DNA from: Cynocephalus volans
Taxonomy: Eukaryota; Chordata; Mammalia; Dermoptera; Cynocephalidae
Assembly (NCBI RefSeq): GCF_027409185.1
Contig: NC_084463.1
Span: forward strand, 72,339,852-72,403,851
DNA length: 64,000 bases
Direction: 5' to 3'
Each line of letters starts with the position of its first letter. The stretch's first letter is position 1. Position numbers and translations under genes: made by a program. Below the pieces are notes generated by a model. It was not told where the DNA came from. It was given only the letters and a program-made list of their open reading frames with translations, and searched no databases. Positions 1 to 10,523 of the stretch are shown in pieces.

Positions 1-714
1 GTATATCCCAAATATTTTATATAAAAACTTCCCTTTTCCTTTTAGCACCCAACTTACCTACATGTATTTTCTCTCCAAATGTTCTATTAGAGTCAGAAAT
101 AAGAAAGGAAACATTTGAGAGAAATGGCAAGGTAGACACAGATAGTCATTATTACCTCTAGGTTGCCAGTTTTCTTCTACTGTTAATGTGTGAGCAAGGT
201 ATGAGTGAGAGGATTTTTCACCTGCTTCCTGGCTTGAACTCTGATAACTCTGAATAGTGGTGTGTTCTCAATATCCTATTATTAAGTAATCAACTTAGAA
301 ATATTTTTTCTCTAGAAGGTAATCATGATAAAAAATATTTTTTCTCTGGAGGGAATTTCACATTATAAGAATGCTGTGACAACTTCAGTTCCAGCCTAAT
401 TCTTTTTCACTGCAGATTTTTATATATAAAGAGTCTACTGAGGAATCTAGAACTAAAAGTGAAAGTAAATTCTAACAGGGAACATGCTGTTCTGATTCCA
501 AAGTAAATATGAATCATTGTAAATGCTGGGAATTTCCTGGTCTGTTGACAACTTCATGATATTTTACAGAAAAATACAATTAGAGCAGCCTTGAACAAGT
601 GCTAATGAAGATCAAATTTACAAAGAAACAACCTTAAATATAGACCTATTCTTAATATGGTGAAGTTTGTCCCTTATAAATGATGGGTTACTTTATCTTA
701 TCCTCACAGTACTG
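1..714. other. AT-rich DNA without recognisable gene
   Basis: I recognise no gene or repeat family here. The only internal structure is a short direct repeat: aaatattttttctct occurs at about 299-313 and again at about 333-347. The recognisable LINE-1 sequence begins near 715. Confidence 0.6.
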
Positions 715-2995
715 TAATGACATATAATTTACATAGTATAAAGTGCACGCACCTTAAGTGTACAGCTCCATGAACTTTGATAGATGAATATACTCAACTA
801 ACCATCAACTAGATCACGAACATTTTCCACCATCTCAGAAAAATTTTTAATTTAATTGATTTCTTTATTATTGATTTAGGAGAATTCTTTATATGCTCTG
901 GATATGAGTCCTTTAACTGATATGTGCTTGGTGAATATTTTCTCCCTATTGGCGGCTTGTCCTTAGTCTTTATTAATTGGTTGCTTTTGATGAAGTAGAA
1001 CATTTTAATTCTATGATGCCCAACTTACAATTTTTCTTTTATATGTAGTGTTTTATATCCTGTTTAAGAAATCTTTGCCTACCCCAAGATTACAAAGATT
1101 TTATGTTTTCTTTTTGAAGCTTTGTGATATTTGCTTTTACATTTAGGACTATGATTCAGCTCAAATAAATTTTTGCATATAGTGTGAGGTGAACTTTTTT
1201 CTCTAAACATTGTTCCAATACAGTTTATCTTAAAAATAAATTGTATCATGTTTTTCCCTAATACAAATAATTGTATTTTATTTTCTGCTTGAATTGCTTT
1301 AGTGTCTTTGTCAAAAATCAACCGACCATATATGTGGAGATCTGTTTCTGGACTCTCTATTCTGTCAATCTGTCTGTCCTTATGCCAATACCATACTGTA
1401 TTGATTACTGTACCATTACAGTAAGCACTGATATCAGTTAGTGTAAGTCCTCTAACTTTGTTCTTCAAAATTGTCTTGGCTATTCTAAGTCCTTCGAATT
1501 TCATATATATTTTAGAATTGTCTTGTAAATACCTCTTTTCTTTTTTCTTTTTTTTTTTTAAAGATGACCGGTAAGGGGATCTCAGCCCTTGGCTTGGTGT
1601 TGTCAGCACCACGCTCAGCCAGTGAGCCAACCAGCCATGCCTATATAGGATCCGAACCCGTGGCCTTGGTGTTATTAGCACCACACTCTCCCGAGTGAGC
1701 CACGGGCCAGCCCCTAAATACCTCTTTTAAAGACTGCTGGGAATTTGATTAGTATCATGTTTAAATAAATCTATAGATCAATTTGAGGAGTATTGGCATT
1801 TTAATGTTACTGAATCGCCTAATCCATGAACATAGTGAATATCCTTCATCTATTTGTCTTCCTTAATTTCTGTTTTCAGTGCAAAGACCTTTCACAACTT
1901 TTGTTAAGTTTATTGCTAAGTATTTTATACTTTTTGATGCTATAATAAATACTATTTTTTAAATTTAGCTTTTCAATTAATAGTATTTTTAATTGTATTT
2001 TCAGTTATTTATAGCTAGCATGTAGGAATGAAATTGATTTCTGCATATGGATCTTGTATCCTGTTACCTTGCTAAATTCCCTATTGTAGCTGTTTCTTGG
2101 ATTCTTCTGGATGTTCTAGGTAAATGATCGTGTCATCTAGAAATAAAAACAATTATATTTCTTCCTTTACAATCTGTGTTTCTTTTCTTTACTTTACTTT
2201 ATTGCACTAGTTAGGACCTCTAGTAATGTTGAATAGATGTGATTATTGTCAACATCCTTGCCTTACTCCTGGGTGACAAAATATCTAACAGTGATTGTAG
2301 TTTTGTCTATTTCTTTTATTTCTGTCAATTTACGCTTTTTGTATTTTGAAGTTATGTCATTGGGTATTTATGTACCTAGGACTGTTATGTCTTCTTCATA
2401 GACTGACACTTTTACCATTATGAAATGTCCTTTTCTGTCTCTGGTAATACTCTTTTTCTTGAAGTTTCATTTGTCTAAAGTTAAAGTAACAAAACCATCT
2501 TTCTTAAGATTAGTATTGCCTTTCATATCTTTTCCTCTCCTTTTTTTCAATGTATGTGTGCCCTCATATTGAAAATGTATCTCTTATAAAATAGCACTTA
2601 GTTGGGATCTTGGTTTTTTTTGCTATACCAGTGTCATGAGTTCTGTCCTACAGTTGAAGTGTTTTTTTCCATTTATATTTAATGTGCTTACTGATATGAT
2701 TGGATTTAAGTCTACCACCTTTTTATTTGTTCTGATTTTCCATTCTGATCATTGGTCTTTTTTAATTGCTTTTTCTTGGATTATTTTATACTGTTCCATT
2801 TTATTTTTTATGGGTTTCTTAGCTATGTTTCTTTGCATATCTTTGTAATATGTATTCATAACTTATCAATTTCTATTTTGAGTATTTTCCTACTTCAAGT
2901 ACAACAAAGAACCTTATAACATTATAATTTAATTTATGCCCATCTCACCTTTTACATATTCATTATTTTATTTCTACATATGTTTTAAAACCTAC
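715..2995 (-). mobile_element. old LINE-1, antisense, internally deleted
   Basis: Read on the minus strand this is a decayed LINE-1 (L1M-like). From 715 to about 830 lies 3'-end sequence, including the familiar motif that reads ttaagtgtacag on the plus strand. From about 830 to 1530 is the C-terminal part of ORF2; residues such as YWHKDRQIDRIE and HIYGRLIFDKDTK are visible at 1300-1420. From about 1740 to 2260 is the reverse-transcriptase region. From about 2290 to 2500 is endonuclease-domain sequence, with a block around 2400-2445 that translates from plus-strand atgaaatgtccttttctgtc. The endonuclease block follows the RT block almost at once, so the DNA in between is deleted. Many stops and frameshifts show the copy is dead. 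A CYN SINE has inserted at 1540-1714. The exact L1 subfamily is not resolved. Confidence 0.75.
1540..1714 (-). mobile_element. CYN-type SINE, dimer
   Basis: Two tRNA-Ile-like monomers in tandem on the minus strand, with the poly(A) tail seen as poly(T) at 1540-1559. The insertion is bounded by the target-site duplication taaatacctctttt (1526-1539 and 1715-1728), a 14-bp perfect match. It interrupts the old antisense LINE-1, so it is younger than that element. Confidence 0.93.
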
Positions 2996-3021
2996 CATAT
3001 TCAGTAGGATGCATATAATTT

Positions 3022-3148
3022 TATTTTATTTTTTATTTTTTATTTATTTATTTATTTATTTTGGTGGCTGGTTGGTATGAGGATCTGAACCTGTGGCCTT
3101 GGTGTTATAAGTCAGTTCTCTAGCCAACTGAGCTAACAGGCCACCCCA
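3022..3148 (-). mobile_element. CYN-type SINE, monomer, with TTTA-rich tail
   Basis: Single tRNA-Ile-like unit on the minus strand: ggtggctggttggtatg at the 3' end and gagctaacaggcca at the 5' end. The tail has become a (TTTA)n microsatellite at about 3022-3061. Target-site duplication catataattt at 3012-3021 and 3149-3158. Confidence 0.88.
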
Positions 3149-3164
3149 CATATAATTTAAAAAA

Positions 3165-3365
3165 TGGAACATGTATTGGTAAGGATATGAATAAATTGGA
3201 GCTTTTGCATATTGTTAATGGAAATGTAAAATGGTCCTGTCACTGTGGAAACCAGTTTGACAACTCCTCATAAAATTAAACATAGAATGACCATATGACC
3301 TAGAAATCCCATTCCTAGGTATATACCTGAGAGAATTGAAAAGTGATTTTAAAAGAGTAGAAAAC
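3165..3365 (+). mobile_element. LINE-1 ORF2 3'-end fragment
   Basis: Plus-strand match to the well-known C-terminal end of L1 ORF2. The run includes 'gaatgaccatatgacctagaaatcccattcctaggtatata' (3285-3325), the usual 'imaginary last 100 codons' signature of mammalian L1. No open frame survives. Confidence 0.75.
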
Positions 3366-4229
3366 AGCTAAAATTCCCTATCCAGCCATTTTATTCATCT
3401 TTTTAATTGAATCCTTTAATATGTTTTAAATAGCTATTTTAAAGTTCTTATGTATTAATTTCAACATCTGAGTCATCTGTAGGTCTGCATCTATAGACTA
3501 TTTTTTATTTGGAATATAAGGCCTATTTTCCTGCTTCTTCACATATCTAGTAATTTTTTCTATATGCTTGACATTTTATTGATCCATTGTAGAAATTCTG
3601 GATTATCTTCTCTTAAAGAAAGATGTGTGGTTAACTATTATTTAAATATTTCATTTTGGAGAATCTATTTGGTGAGCAAATGGATTCTCAAGAGTGAATG
3701 ATAAGAGAAATTTTAATCTTTTTTTCCCCTAGGACTCTTCACATAAGACAGGAAGTGTGAAGAAATATTACAGAAATGATTGTAATACTGGTTGAGGGTG
3801 AAGAAGGAGAGCAATAAGAAAGAAAAAAATAGAAATAGGAAAATTGAGATATCAAGATAATATAGAACATAACACTTAAATTTGATAGAGGAGATAAGAA
3901 CCAATTAAAAGTCAATAATTTGTATAACTGTTACTATTTAGTTGAATGAAGAGAAACACATGATAAAATAAAGTATGCCTATTACATTTGATCCTGTGGA
4001 GTAAGTGTCACAAGCATAATTTCAGAGCTATGGTAGCTATGGTCATGGTTCCAGGCTCACATCAGCCAAGAATAAGTCTCTGGAGTAGGTCACAGGTGTA
4101 AGTTGTTAGCAGCTCTCACAGCATTTGGGGTTTGGGTGCATGGGGAGATATTGCAGGCCAATTCATGATTTGAGATTAAAAAACACTAGATATCTGTCCT
4201 AGGACCTTGTTGGGAAAATATAGGAAAAA
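3366..4229. other. no gene; possible LINE-related block then unique sequence
   Basis: The part at about 3385-3640 resembles a recurrent antisense LINE-1 UTR sequence (tttcaacatctgagtcatctg) but I cannot fix its family. From about 3640 to 4229 I recognise nothing; there is no credible reading frame. Confidence 0.4.
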
Positions 4230-4684
4230 TGGTCAGGGCCCCTCAGATGTTCAGAATCTTGCTGAGCATTTGATGTAAACAGGCATATGTGCTCAGGTGT
4301 TCCTTGGTTATCGTCTAGTGTAATTGCGCATGTGCACCCAGGTGACCTGGGTTATGGACTTAAGTATAAGGATGAGTGACTCTGATCCATGGTGCCTCCC
4401 ATCCCCAGAATGCCCCCCATGGGGGGGGTATGGGGAGGCCACCATTACTGCTGCTGCAGGCTGCTGCTGCTAGTGCCCCCGGGACCCTCTGCAAGGCCAC
4501 TGCCGGACCTGTAAGCTACCGGACCTCTAAGTTGCTGCTGCTGAGGAAGCTGAGGGCTGAGCTCATGTCATCTGCCAACAGTTCCTGGAATCTTTCCCAA
4601 TTACCTACCATGGACCTGTATGTGAGGGGTCTGGTGACCCAGTCTGTACAGTGGGTTTGGAGGGTCTGAGCTCTAGCTCTGACA
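4230..4684 (+). mobile_element. putative solo LTR, copy 1 of a two-copy family
   Basis: This 455-bp block is homologous to 21341-21774. Both begin tggtcagg and end in ...ca (ctctgaca here, cccaaca there), the TG...CA ends expected of an LTR. About 150 bp in, both carry a TATA-like box after acttaa (acttaagtataagga here), followed by a GC-rich segment with ctgctgctg runs. Near the end both carry gtgaggggtctggtgaccc. I cannot find a convincing target-site duplication. No internal retroviral sequence lies next to it, so a solo LTR is the simplest reading. I do not recognise it as a named family. Confidence 0.55.
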
Positions 4685-5954
4685 ATATAAATGATAACTT
4701 AGTATAACTAAAATAGTGAAATATTTTGGCTTTAGTTATGATTTGCCTTACTTTACAGACCTGACTGATTCTTACAGGAGCCAAATCAGCTGAGCACATG
4801 ATCCCTCTGAGGGTGAAAATGTTGGGACTGACAGTTCCCTATGCTGGCTAGCAAATAGCTCTCTCAGACCAGGGGAAGCTTGTTTAGAGCAAGAGAACTA
4901 GGCTAAGAAGACTGGAGAAAACTACAGGAGAGAGATGATATCCAAAGAGTTGTTTATATATACTAGAAAGACTCCAGTGTTGACTTTTTTCCTCATTCTC
5001 AGTCTTCCACCCTTCCATTGCTGATTCATGCTTGTTTTCTATAGAAAATATTTCCTTGTCATGTAGGTTTGAGTACATTCTGAAGACTCAGAAGTTTTAA
5101 AAGCTGATATGATCAATCCCAGATAACTTACCTCTCTTATTATACAATTTTTCCCACTAATAAGGTCTAGGAAGATGAACATAGGGCAATTACTGGAATT
5201 AGGGCCAAGCAGACTTTGTTTGTCTGAAGAGAGAGGGTAGGATTATAGCCCTTCCTCACAGGCACATAGCATACAAAATTTAAGGAAGTACTCTCAGGGT
5301 TGTGTAACCTGGCCCCAGCCCTGGGCAAGTGCAAAATGTGCATTGAACAAGATTTTCCAAATTGGGAGCAATAGATGCAAGAGAATTATTGAATTGATCT
5401 TGGAACTTCTGAACTAAATGGGCATAAAATTCCATCCAAACAAAAAGCTATCATCTCTCTAGAAAACTGGAGCCAGTGCTTGGCTTGGCAAGTCAGGGAC
5501 TTCCTGGAGGGCAGTACTCAAGGTGTTTGGGGGCAGCCGTAGCAGAGCTTGTTGCAGATCCTGTAGTGGCAGCAGTGCAACTCTGGAGCTAGTTGGTCTT
5601 GCTTTGAATCCCACTTTTCTCCTTCCCAGCTATGTGACAGTACTGTTGGTGCCCAGCCCATATCCCCTTTATCTCCCCATGCACACAAATCTCAGATGCT
5701 GGAAGAGCTGCTAACAGCTTATATCTGTGACCTACTTTACAGCATTACCTCTGGCTGATGCGAGGCTGGGACCATCACCTCAGCTGCTACCATTGCCATC
5801 CCTGACCTTCCCTTGCAGATCAGGCTAAGGCTAGAGCCCTGCCTTGCTCAGCTCATTCTGCCATATGGGGCAGCTCTCATTTGCTAGAGGCTTTCCTGAA
5901 GAGTAGTACACCCTCAGCAGATCATGTGTTCCTGAATCCCTGTTCCAATTTCTG
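4685..5954. other. no recognisable gene
   Basis: Unique or unrecognised sequence. Around 5520-5830 the base composition is GC-richer, with gcagcagtgc-like runs weakly reminiscent of the LTR at 4230, but I could not align it convincingly. No open frame has features of a real protein. Confidence 0.4.
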
Positions 5955-6145
5955 CTTCTAGAGAGCCTAAGTCAGTGGTATCTTGAGCAAGTTACCCATT
6001 ATGCACCAGTTTGTACTTCAGTTGTAAAATGGCAATAATACTAGTATATACCTTTAAAGAGAGTCGTGAGGATTAAATGAGTTAATATTTGTGAGGTATT
6101 TAGAAAAGGGTCTGATACATAGAAAGAACTCGGTAAGTTTAGCTC
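5955..6145 (+). repeat. MIR SINE
   Basis: Diverged MIR-like sequence. The 'gcaagttacccattatgcaccagtttgtacttcagttgtaaaatggcaataata' portion corresponds to the MIR core (cctcagtttcctcatctgtaaaatg), followed by the typical gtgaggattaaatgagttaat tail at 6065-6090. Confidence 0.75.
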
Positions 6146-6299
6146 TTGTTTTGAGGGGTTGATGCCAACTGATGAAAGATAAGGCAGTTCTTCATATTTT
6201 GAAACAAGGTTGTGTCAATTTTTCACAGTAACCTATCACTGCAGCTGAGAAAAACAAACTCAAAATGGAATTCATACCTATGAGAGGAAATACATGATA

Positions 6300-6985
6300 T
6301 TTTTATGTCCTCCAATATCTCTGTCAGTAGAGAAATGGTTGAATAAATAATATGTTTAGACCATGGAACATTATGCAGCTATTGAAAAAATTTAAGTTGC
6401 CTGACTTGTTTCTTGAGGAATGCATCCTTAATTGGGTCTCAAAACCCATTGATAGAGACCAAATGAATATGAGCTTTCAGATAAAGTCACAAGACATATT
6501 TGAATCATCAAAAATCAAATATAAGAGAAGTACCTTTGTTTTAAAGAAATAAAAGAGGGAACTGAAAACATGGACAAAGGGTAAGAGATCATAAAAAATT
6601 AGCAGGCAGATTTGTAAAAGAACAAAATAGAACTTCTAAAACTTGAGAAATAATTCGTGAAATTAAAACCTTAATTAAAATTAAAAACACTTAAAGTGCT
6701 TATGAAGAGATAACTACTAAACTGGAAAGGTGACCTGAAGAAACTACTAGATTGCAGCATACAGAGATGAAGAAATGGAAAAATGAAAACGTTGATAGAC
6801 ACGAAGGCAGGGCCTATCTTTGTCTAATTTGAGATCCTTAAGGAGATAATAAAGAGACTGAGGGAAATCCAATATAAAGAGCTAGTGGCTGAGACCTTCC
6901 AGAAATGCTGAAAGACATCTAGCATCACATTCAGTAATTTAAGGTGGAATTGGTCTATTAAGTCACAGCCAAACAGGAATCATCA
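6300..6985 (+). mobile_element. LINE-1/HAL1 remnants: 3' end then ORF1-like segment
   Basis: At 6310-6400, sequence such as gaataaataatatg and ggaacattatgcagctattg matches the end of L1 ORF2. At about 6585-6985 a second block resembles the coiled-coil to RNA-binding part of L1 or HAL1 ORF1 (gaacaaaatagaacttcta, ggtgacctgaagaaa, aaagagctagtggctgagacc). The order (ORF2 end before ORF1) means two separate fragments. Stops and indels are frequent and nothing is translatable. Confidence 0.55.
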
Positions 6986-8030
6986 GTGAATATTCAAAAA
7001 CAGTAAATGTCAGATTTGGAGTTATTTTGCTGGTAAAATGAGTTTATGAAGAACATTTTGACATAGTTAACTCAATTGTATTGTCATTATGTTACTATGG
7101 GAAAAACCTTATAATAAAGAAGAGACTTTCTCTGGATGTTTGGCAAAAACGTTGAAAAAATGATTTTTAAGTGTTTAAAAGGTAATGTTCATTTACCATT
7201 AATAAAGATCAGAAAATAGAAAGCAATTATTCCTATCATTTTAGTCTGTAGATTAAATAAGAAAAATGCAATTTAATATAATATGGGGCAAAAGGCATTG
7301 TTGAAGAAAATAATTCTGACTCATCCACTGGACTTGTCCAATATGATCTACAGGATTTTATTTAATAATTGAATAGAACTACTTGATTTCATGTTATCCT
7401 GTTTTATACTTGAGAATTCAGAAAGAATAGAAATCCGTAAGTGAAAACGTGAACAAATTTGCTTTTCGGACAGATTGAGAAACTTTCTCTTAACAAAGAA
7501 AGCATTAGTTCCTTTTAAAGTACAGTATATTGACTTAGAAACTGAGAGTACTGGTGTATTAGGTATTAGGTATTAGTAAGGGATTTGAAAAATAGCCCTC
7601 ATCAAATATCATTAAAAGTCCTTTATCTGTTGCCAATTATTTCTGTTCTGATGAGTAAAAAAATTTCTGAATGTGGCTGAGGTTGATCATCCCAATAAGT
7701 AGGAATTTATATACTACATGACTTAGAAAAAATTACAGCATTTCAAATGATGAATCAAGAGTGGTAAGACATTACTTATTGGGGTTCCAACTATTCAGAA
7801 ATCAGATTGCAAACTTATGCTATTAAATGCATTCCCAAGGATAATTCTTACGAATATTCTAAAGATAACTTCTTGACTTACCTCACTGGTAAATTTCTTC
7901 TCTTGTAAGATAAAGGAAGTGGTAACATCTGACACTCATGAAAGAACTGGTTGATAAAGTAAAAAAAAAAAAAACAAAAAAAACAGGGGCCTTAAGTGAA
8001 AAAAGCAATGTTGTCTTTTGTTTGTTTGTT
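6986..8030. other. no recognisable gene; small TATTAGG repeat
   Basis: AT-rich sequence without a repeat family I can name. A nearly perfect triplicate of TATTAGG lies at 7557-7576, and an A-rich run at about 7960-7985. No plausible coding sequence. Confidence 0.45.
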
Positions 8031-8475
8031 TTGTGACTGTTATGGATTCCATTCCCGGGCAAACAGACCCTGAGACGGACACTCTGAGTACAAACTGGGT
8101 TGCAGGGAGTGCTCAGAGACAGTGCCTGTAAGGGAATGAAAGAAGCAAGACTGAGCAGAGATACAATTTGAATCATAATGCAGTTACAACGGAGGTCTCA
8201 GCGGGTCTCCCAGGAAACTCTGAAACTGGGATGGCACTACAAAAATGTCTCTAATTGAAGGGGCCAAGTGCTGTACTCCCACATGGAATCATTAGGTAGC
8301 ATCCAGGATGCTGTCTGAGAAGCCAAGTGTGAGGCTGCTCCTTTCACCTCACTAGGACACCTCAGGAGAGTCCGGCTGAGATTTATCAGTAGCCAGAACT
8401 CCCAGCAGCTAGGCTTTTGAGTATGCTATGAGTGAGCGTATTAGCATGAGATCATGCTGACAGCTTTTGTCCTTG
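8031..8475. repeat. possible old LTR or other interspersed repeat
   Basis: The opening motif ccgggcaaacagaccctgag followed by a moderately GC-rich, gene-free block has the look of an old mammalian LTR-type repeat. I cannot name it or define ends. Treat it as an unresolved repeat. Confidence 0.3.
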
Positions 8476-8745
8476 ATTAGTGAAAATTTGGCAAATATTA
8501 TTTAAAGAAAATTTTGAACAGGAATTAACAATAGAGTAAAATTCTTTTACAACTCAACCACTAAGCATTGGCAAACAATACAAGATCATTAAAGTCAGAG
8601 TCTTCTACTTCTTTCAATAGTTTCATAAGCTGACACTGATTCGTAGCGTTTGCATGTATATACTGAAGAATTTTAATAACTGTATCCACTATGCTTTCCA
8701 TGAGTCTGATTCAGAAAACAGCACAAATATTTTCAATATGTACTA

Positions 8746-8818
8746 GGGTACTTCAAAAAGTTCATGGAATGATTCATATTATCATTTAATTTTATTTTTA
8801 CACAAACTTTTTGAAGTC
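8746..8818. mobile_element. short inverted-repeat DNA element (MITE), copy A
   Basis: A 73-bp element with complementary ends: gggtacttcaaaaagttcatgg on the left and cacaaactttttgaagt on the right. The AT-rich centre reads attcatattatcatttaatt. A related copy is at 31119-31181. It abuts the hAT transposase fossil. The family name is not certain; the size and terminal inverted repeats indicate a non-autonomous cut-and-paste transposon. Confidence 0.6.
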
Positions 8819-8821
8819 TCT

Positions 8822-9395
8822 TCATATTATATGATGACAGAAAAGCAATAAGGGAAACATCACATCAGTCTCTTGTTTTGAAATTCCTATAAATCCAGAT
8901 TTTTTTTCCCAAACAGCTGAAGCACCTCCATCATGATAGAAATTATTTTTTTCATATCTAGCTGAAATTCTTTCGACAGTTGTAAAAGGTTCAAATACTT
9001 CTGTACCACCAATAAAACATTTTAGTCTATGAATTGACAACACTTTTTCTTAAATTTGGAAGTCCTTTGAGTCCCAAAGTATTAATTGGGCATGACTCAT
9101 AAAGGTAAAGAAAAGTACTCACAACTTTTCAAACTTTGAATCAACTGATCTTTGATATTCTTAAAAAGGGTTTGTGTGCTATGGGCAATTGTTTGGTTGC
9201 TTAATTGAAGATATTTTACTTTATCTAAAATATTGTTTTTATTCCTTTCCGAATAATTTTCTAGCAACATTTTCATAACTGAAATAATTTCTTTTACCAT
9301 GTCATATCTAAAAATGGTTTTCTTTTTTGTGCCAGAATCCAAGCCATTTAATAGCTGGCTAAAGTTACAAGGAGAGATCATGTTAAGCATAATTT
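8822..9395 (-). pseudogene. fossil hAT-superfamily transposase (partial)
   Basis: Read on the minus strand, two adjacent pieces of a hAT transposase of the ZBED/GTF2IRD2/Charlie kind are visible. The upstream piece (9390-9097) has the LSNQTIAHSTQTLFKNIK and KSCEYFSLPL motifs that precede the conserved catalytic DEST segment. After a stop, a frame change and about 50 bp, the downstream piece (9043-8822) continues in the order expected, with GGTEVFEPFTTVERISARY, a DGGAS block matching the catalytic 'TDGA' region, and KKSGFIG. The family's full transposase is over 500 residues, so only the start of the RNase H-like catalytic core remains. In-frame stops and frameshifts make it non-functional. 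It could be a transposon copy or a retrocopy of a domesticated hAT gene; I cannot tell which. The COX7B retrocopy has landed at its upstream edge. Confidence 0.72.
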
Positions 9396-9411
9396 AAAAA
9401 AATTTTGTTGG

Positions 9412-9849
9412 GGCAGGAGTACCTGAAGCAAAGTTACACCAAACCAGCAGCTGCAGTGTCTGCAGTTCTGTCTTCAGCTTCACAATGTTTCCTTTGACCA
9501 AAAATGCACTAAGTTGTCTTTGACTCTGAAGCATTCAGCAAACAGTGGCAAGGTAGAGCCACCAGAAACGTAGACCTGATTTCCATGACAAATACAGTAA
9601 CGCTGCACACAGGACTATTGGAGCCACTTTCTGTATTGCTGTGTGGACGTATATAGCACCACAAGTTGGAATACAACAGAACCTGTCCCCTGTTGGCAGA
9701 GTCACCACAAAGGAAGAGAGAGATCAGTAATCATCTCAGCTGGTATAATAATTACTTCAAAACCAACTCATAATGGGTGCCAAGTGAAAGCACTGTGTAC
9801 CCATTAAAATATGGCATTATTGAAGAAATAAAGCACATTCGAAACCTTC
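9412..9849 (+). pseudogene. COX7B: processed pseudogene of COX7B (cytochrome c oxidase subunit 7B)
   Basis: COX7B is a small nuclear-encoded inner-membrane subunit of mitochondrial complex IV. Here the copy starts with about 70 bp of 5' UTR, then ATG at 9485 (MFPLTKNALS) and a terminal TAA at 9728-9730, spanning 81 codons against 80 in the human protein. Residues clearly matching COX7B include SIQQT, SHQK, PDFHDKY, GATFCI, WTY and NLSPVGRVT. Stops interrupt the frame at codons 13 (TGA), 15 (TGA) and 24 (TAG), and one codon is gained near residue 42, so it cannot make the protein. There are no introns. A 3' UTR follows with an AATAAA at about 9826, then a short A-rich end. Near-identical aaaaattttgttgg sequences flank it (about 9398-9411 and 9850-9865), as expected for LINE-1-mediated retroposition. 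Confidence 0.93.
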
Positions 9850-9865
9850 AAAAAATTTTTGTTGG

Positions 9866-10384
9866 ATATTTAACTCTGGTCTCAAGTGACTAATTTCATC
9901 TGTTCACAATTCTCTTTTCACCTATTCATCTATTCTCCCTGCCTTTTATTTCTCTTTACTCTTTTGGTTATAGCATTGGCTTCTGCTTCTCCATTTGATT
10001 CTACACACTAGTATGCCTTAGTTAGTTTTAAACAAAATTTTTTCTATAGTTACTTTTAAAATTAGAACAATAATAATGTTATAATTAAAATAATAAGTAT
10101 TTCTATTTAATTTCCAATTAAAATTTATATAGATATCACAGTAACATGTGCTATCTGCATAAACCATTCAAATAATCACATTACAATGTAACAGTGGTAG
10201 GTAGGAAAAATCGCTTAAAGCATTTTGTTGACACCAACTAGACTCATGATGTGTTTATGTGAAAGGACACATGTGCACACAGTGAACAGTACAATGTCAC
10301 AATAACATCCTATGTGATTCAACCGTTAAAGTGAAGTGTAGCTCTATTGAAACAAAGAAGTTGCATTAATGGAAAAATATCTCA
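9866..10384. other. no recognisable gene
   Basis: AT-rich sequence rich in aattaaaat runs. It may be the left part of the repeat at 10385-10523, but I see no certain boundary and no coding potential. Confidence 0.4.
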
Positions 10385-10523
10385 TATTGGTTCAATTTTT
10401 AATTTAAATATAATTAAAATTAAACTGAAATTAAAAATTTATTTCCTCAGTGGTGCTAGCCACATCTCAAGTGATCGATGGCCCCACGTGGCTTGTGGCT
10501 ACCATTTTTGACACAACAGCCTT
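10385..10523 (+). repeat. ancient DNA-transposon-like repeat fragment
   Basis: The block containing gctagccacatctcaagtg and cacgtggcttgtggctacca matches a common ancient mammalian interspersed repeat that I associate with non-autonomous hAT elements. The far terminus is not identifiable, so class assignment is tentative. Confidence 0.45.

Noticed and set aside
1079..1684. 201-codon minus-strand open frame
   Set aside because: It reads through an antisense SINE dimer, the SINE's A tail (a KKKKKK run) and decayed L1 ORF2; it is a chance join of repeats, not a gene.
5520..5710. Third copy of the putative LTR
   Set aside because: Shares only gcagcagtgc-type low-complexity runs with 4230 and 21341; no colinear alignment.
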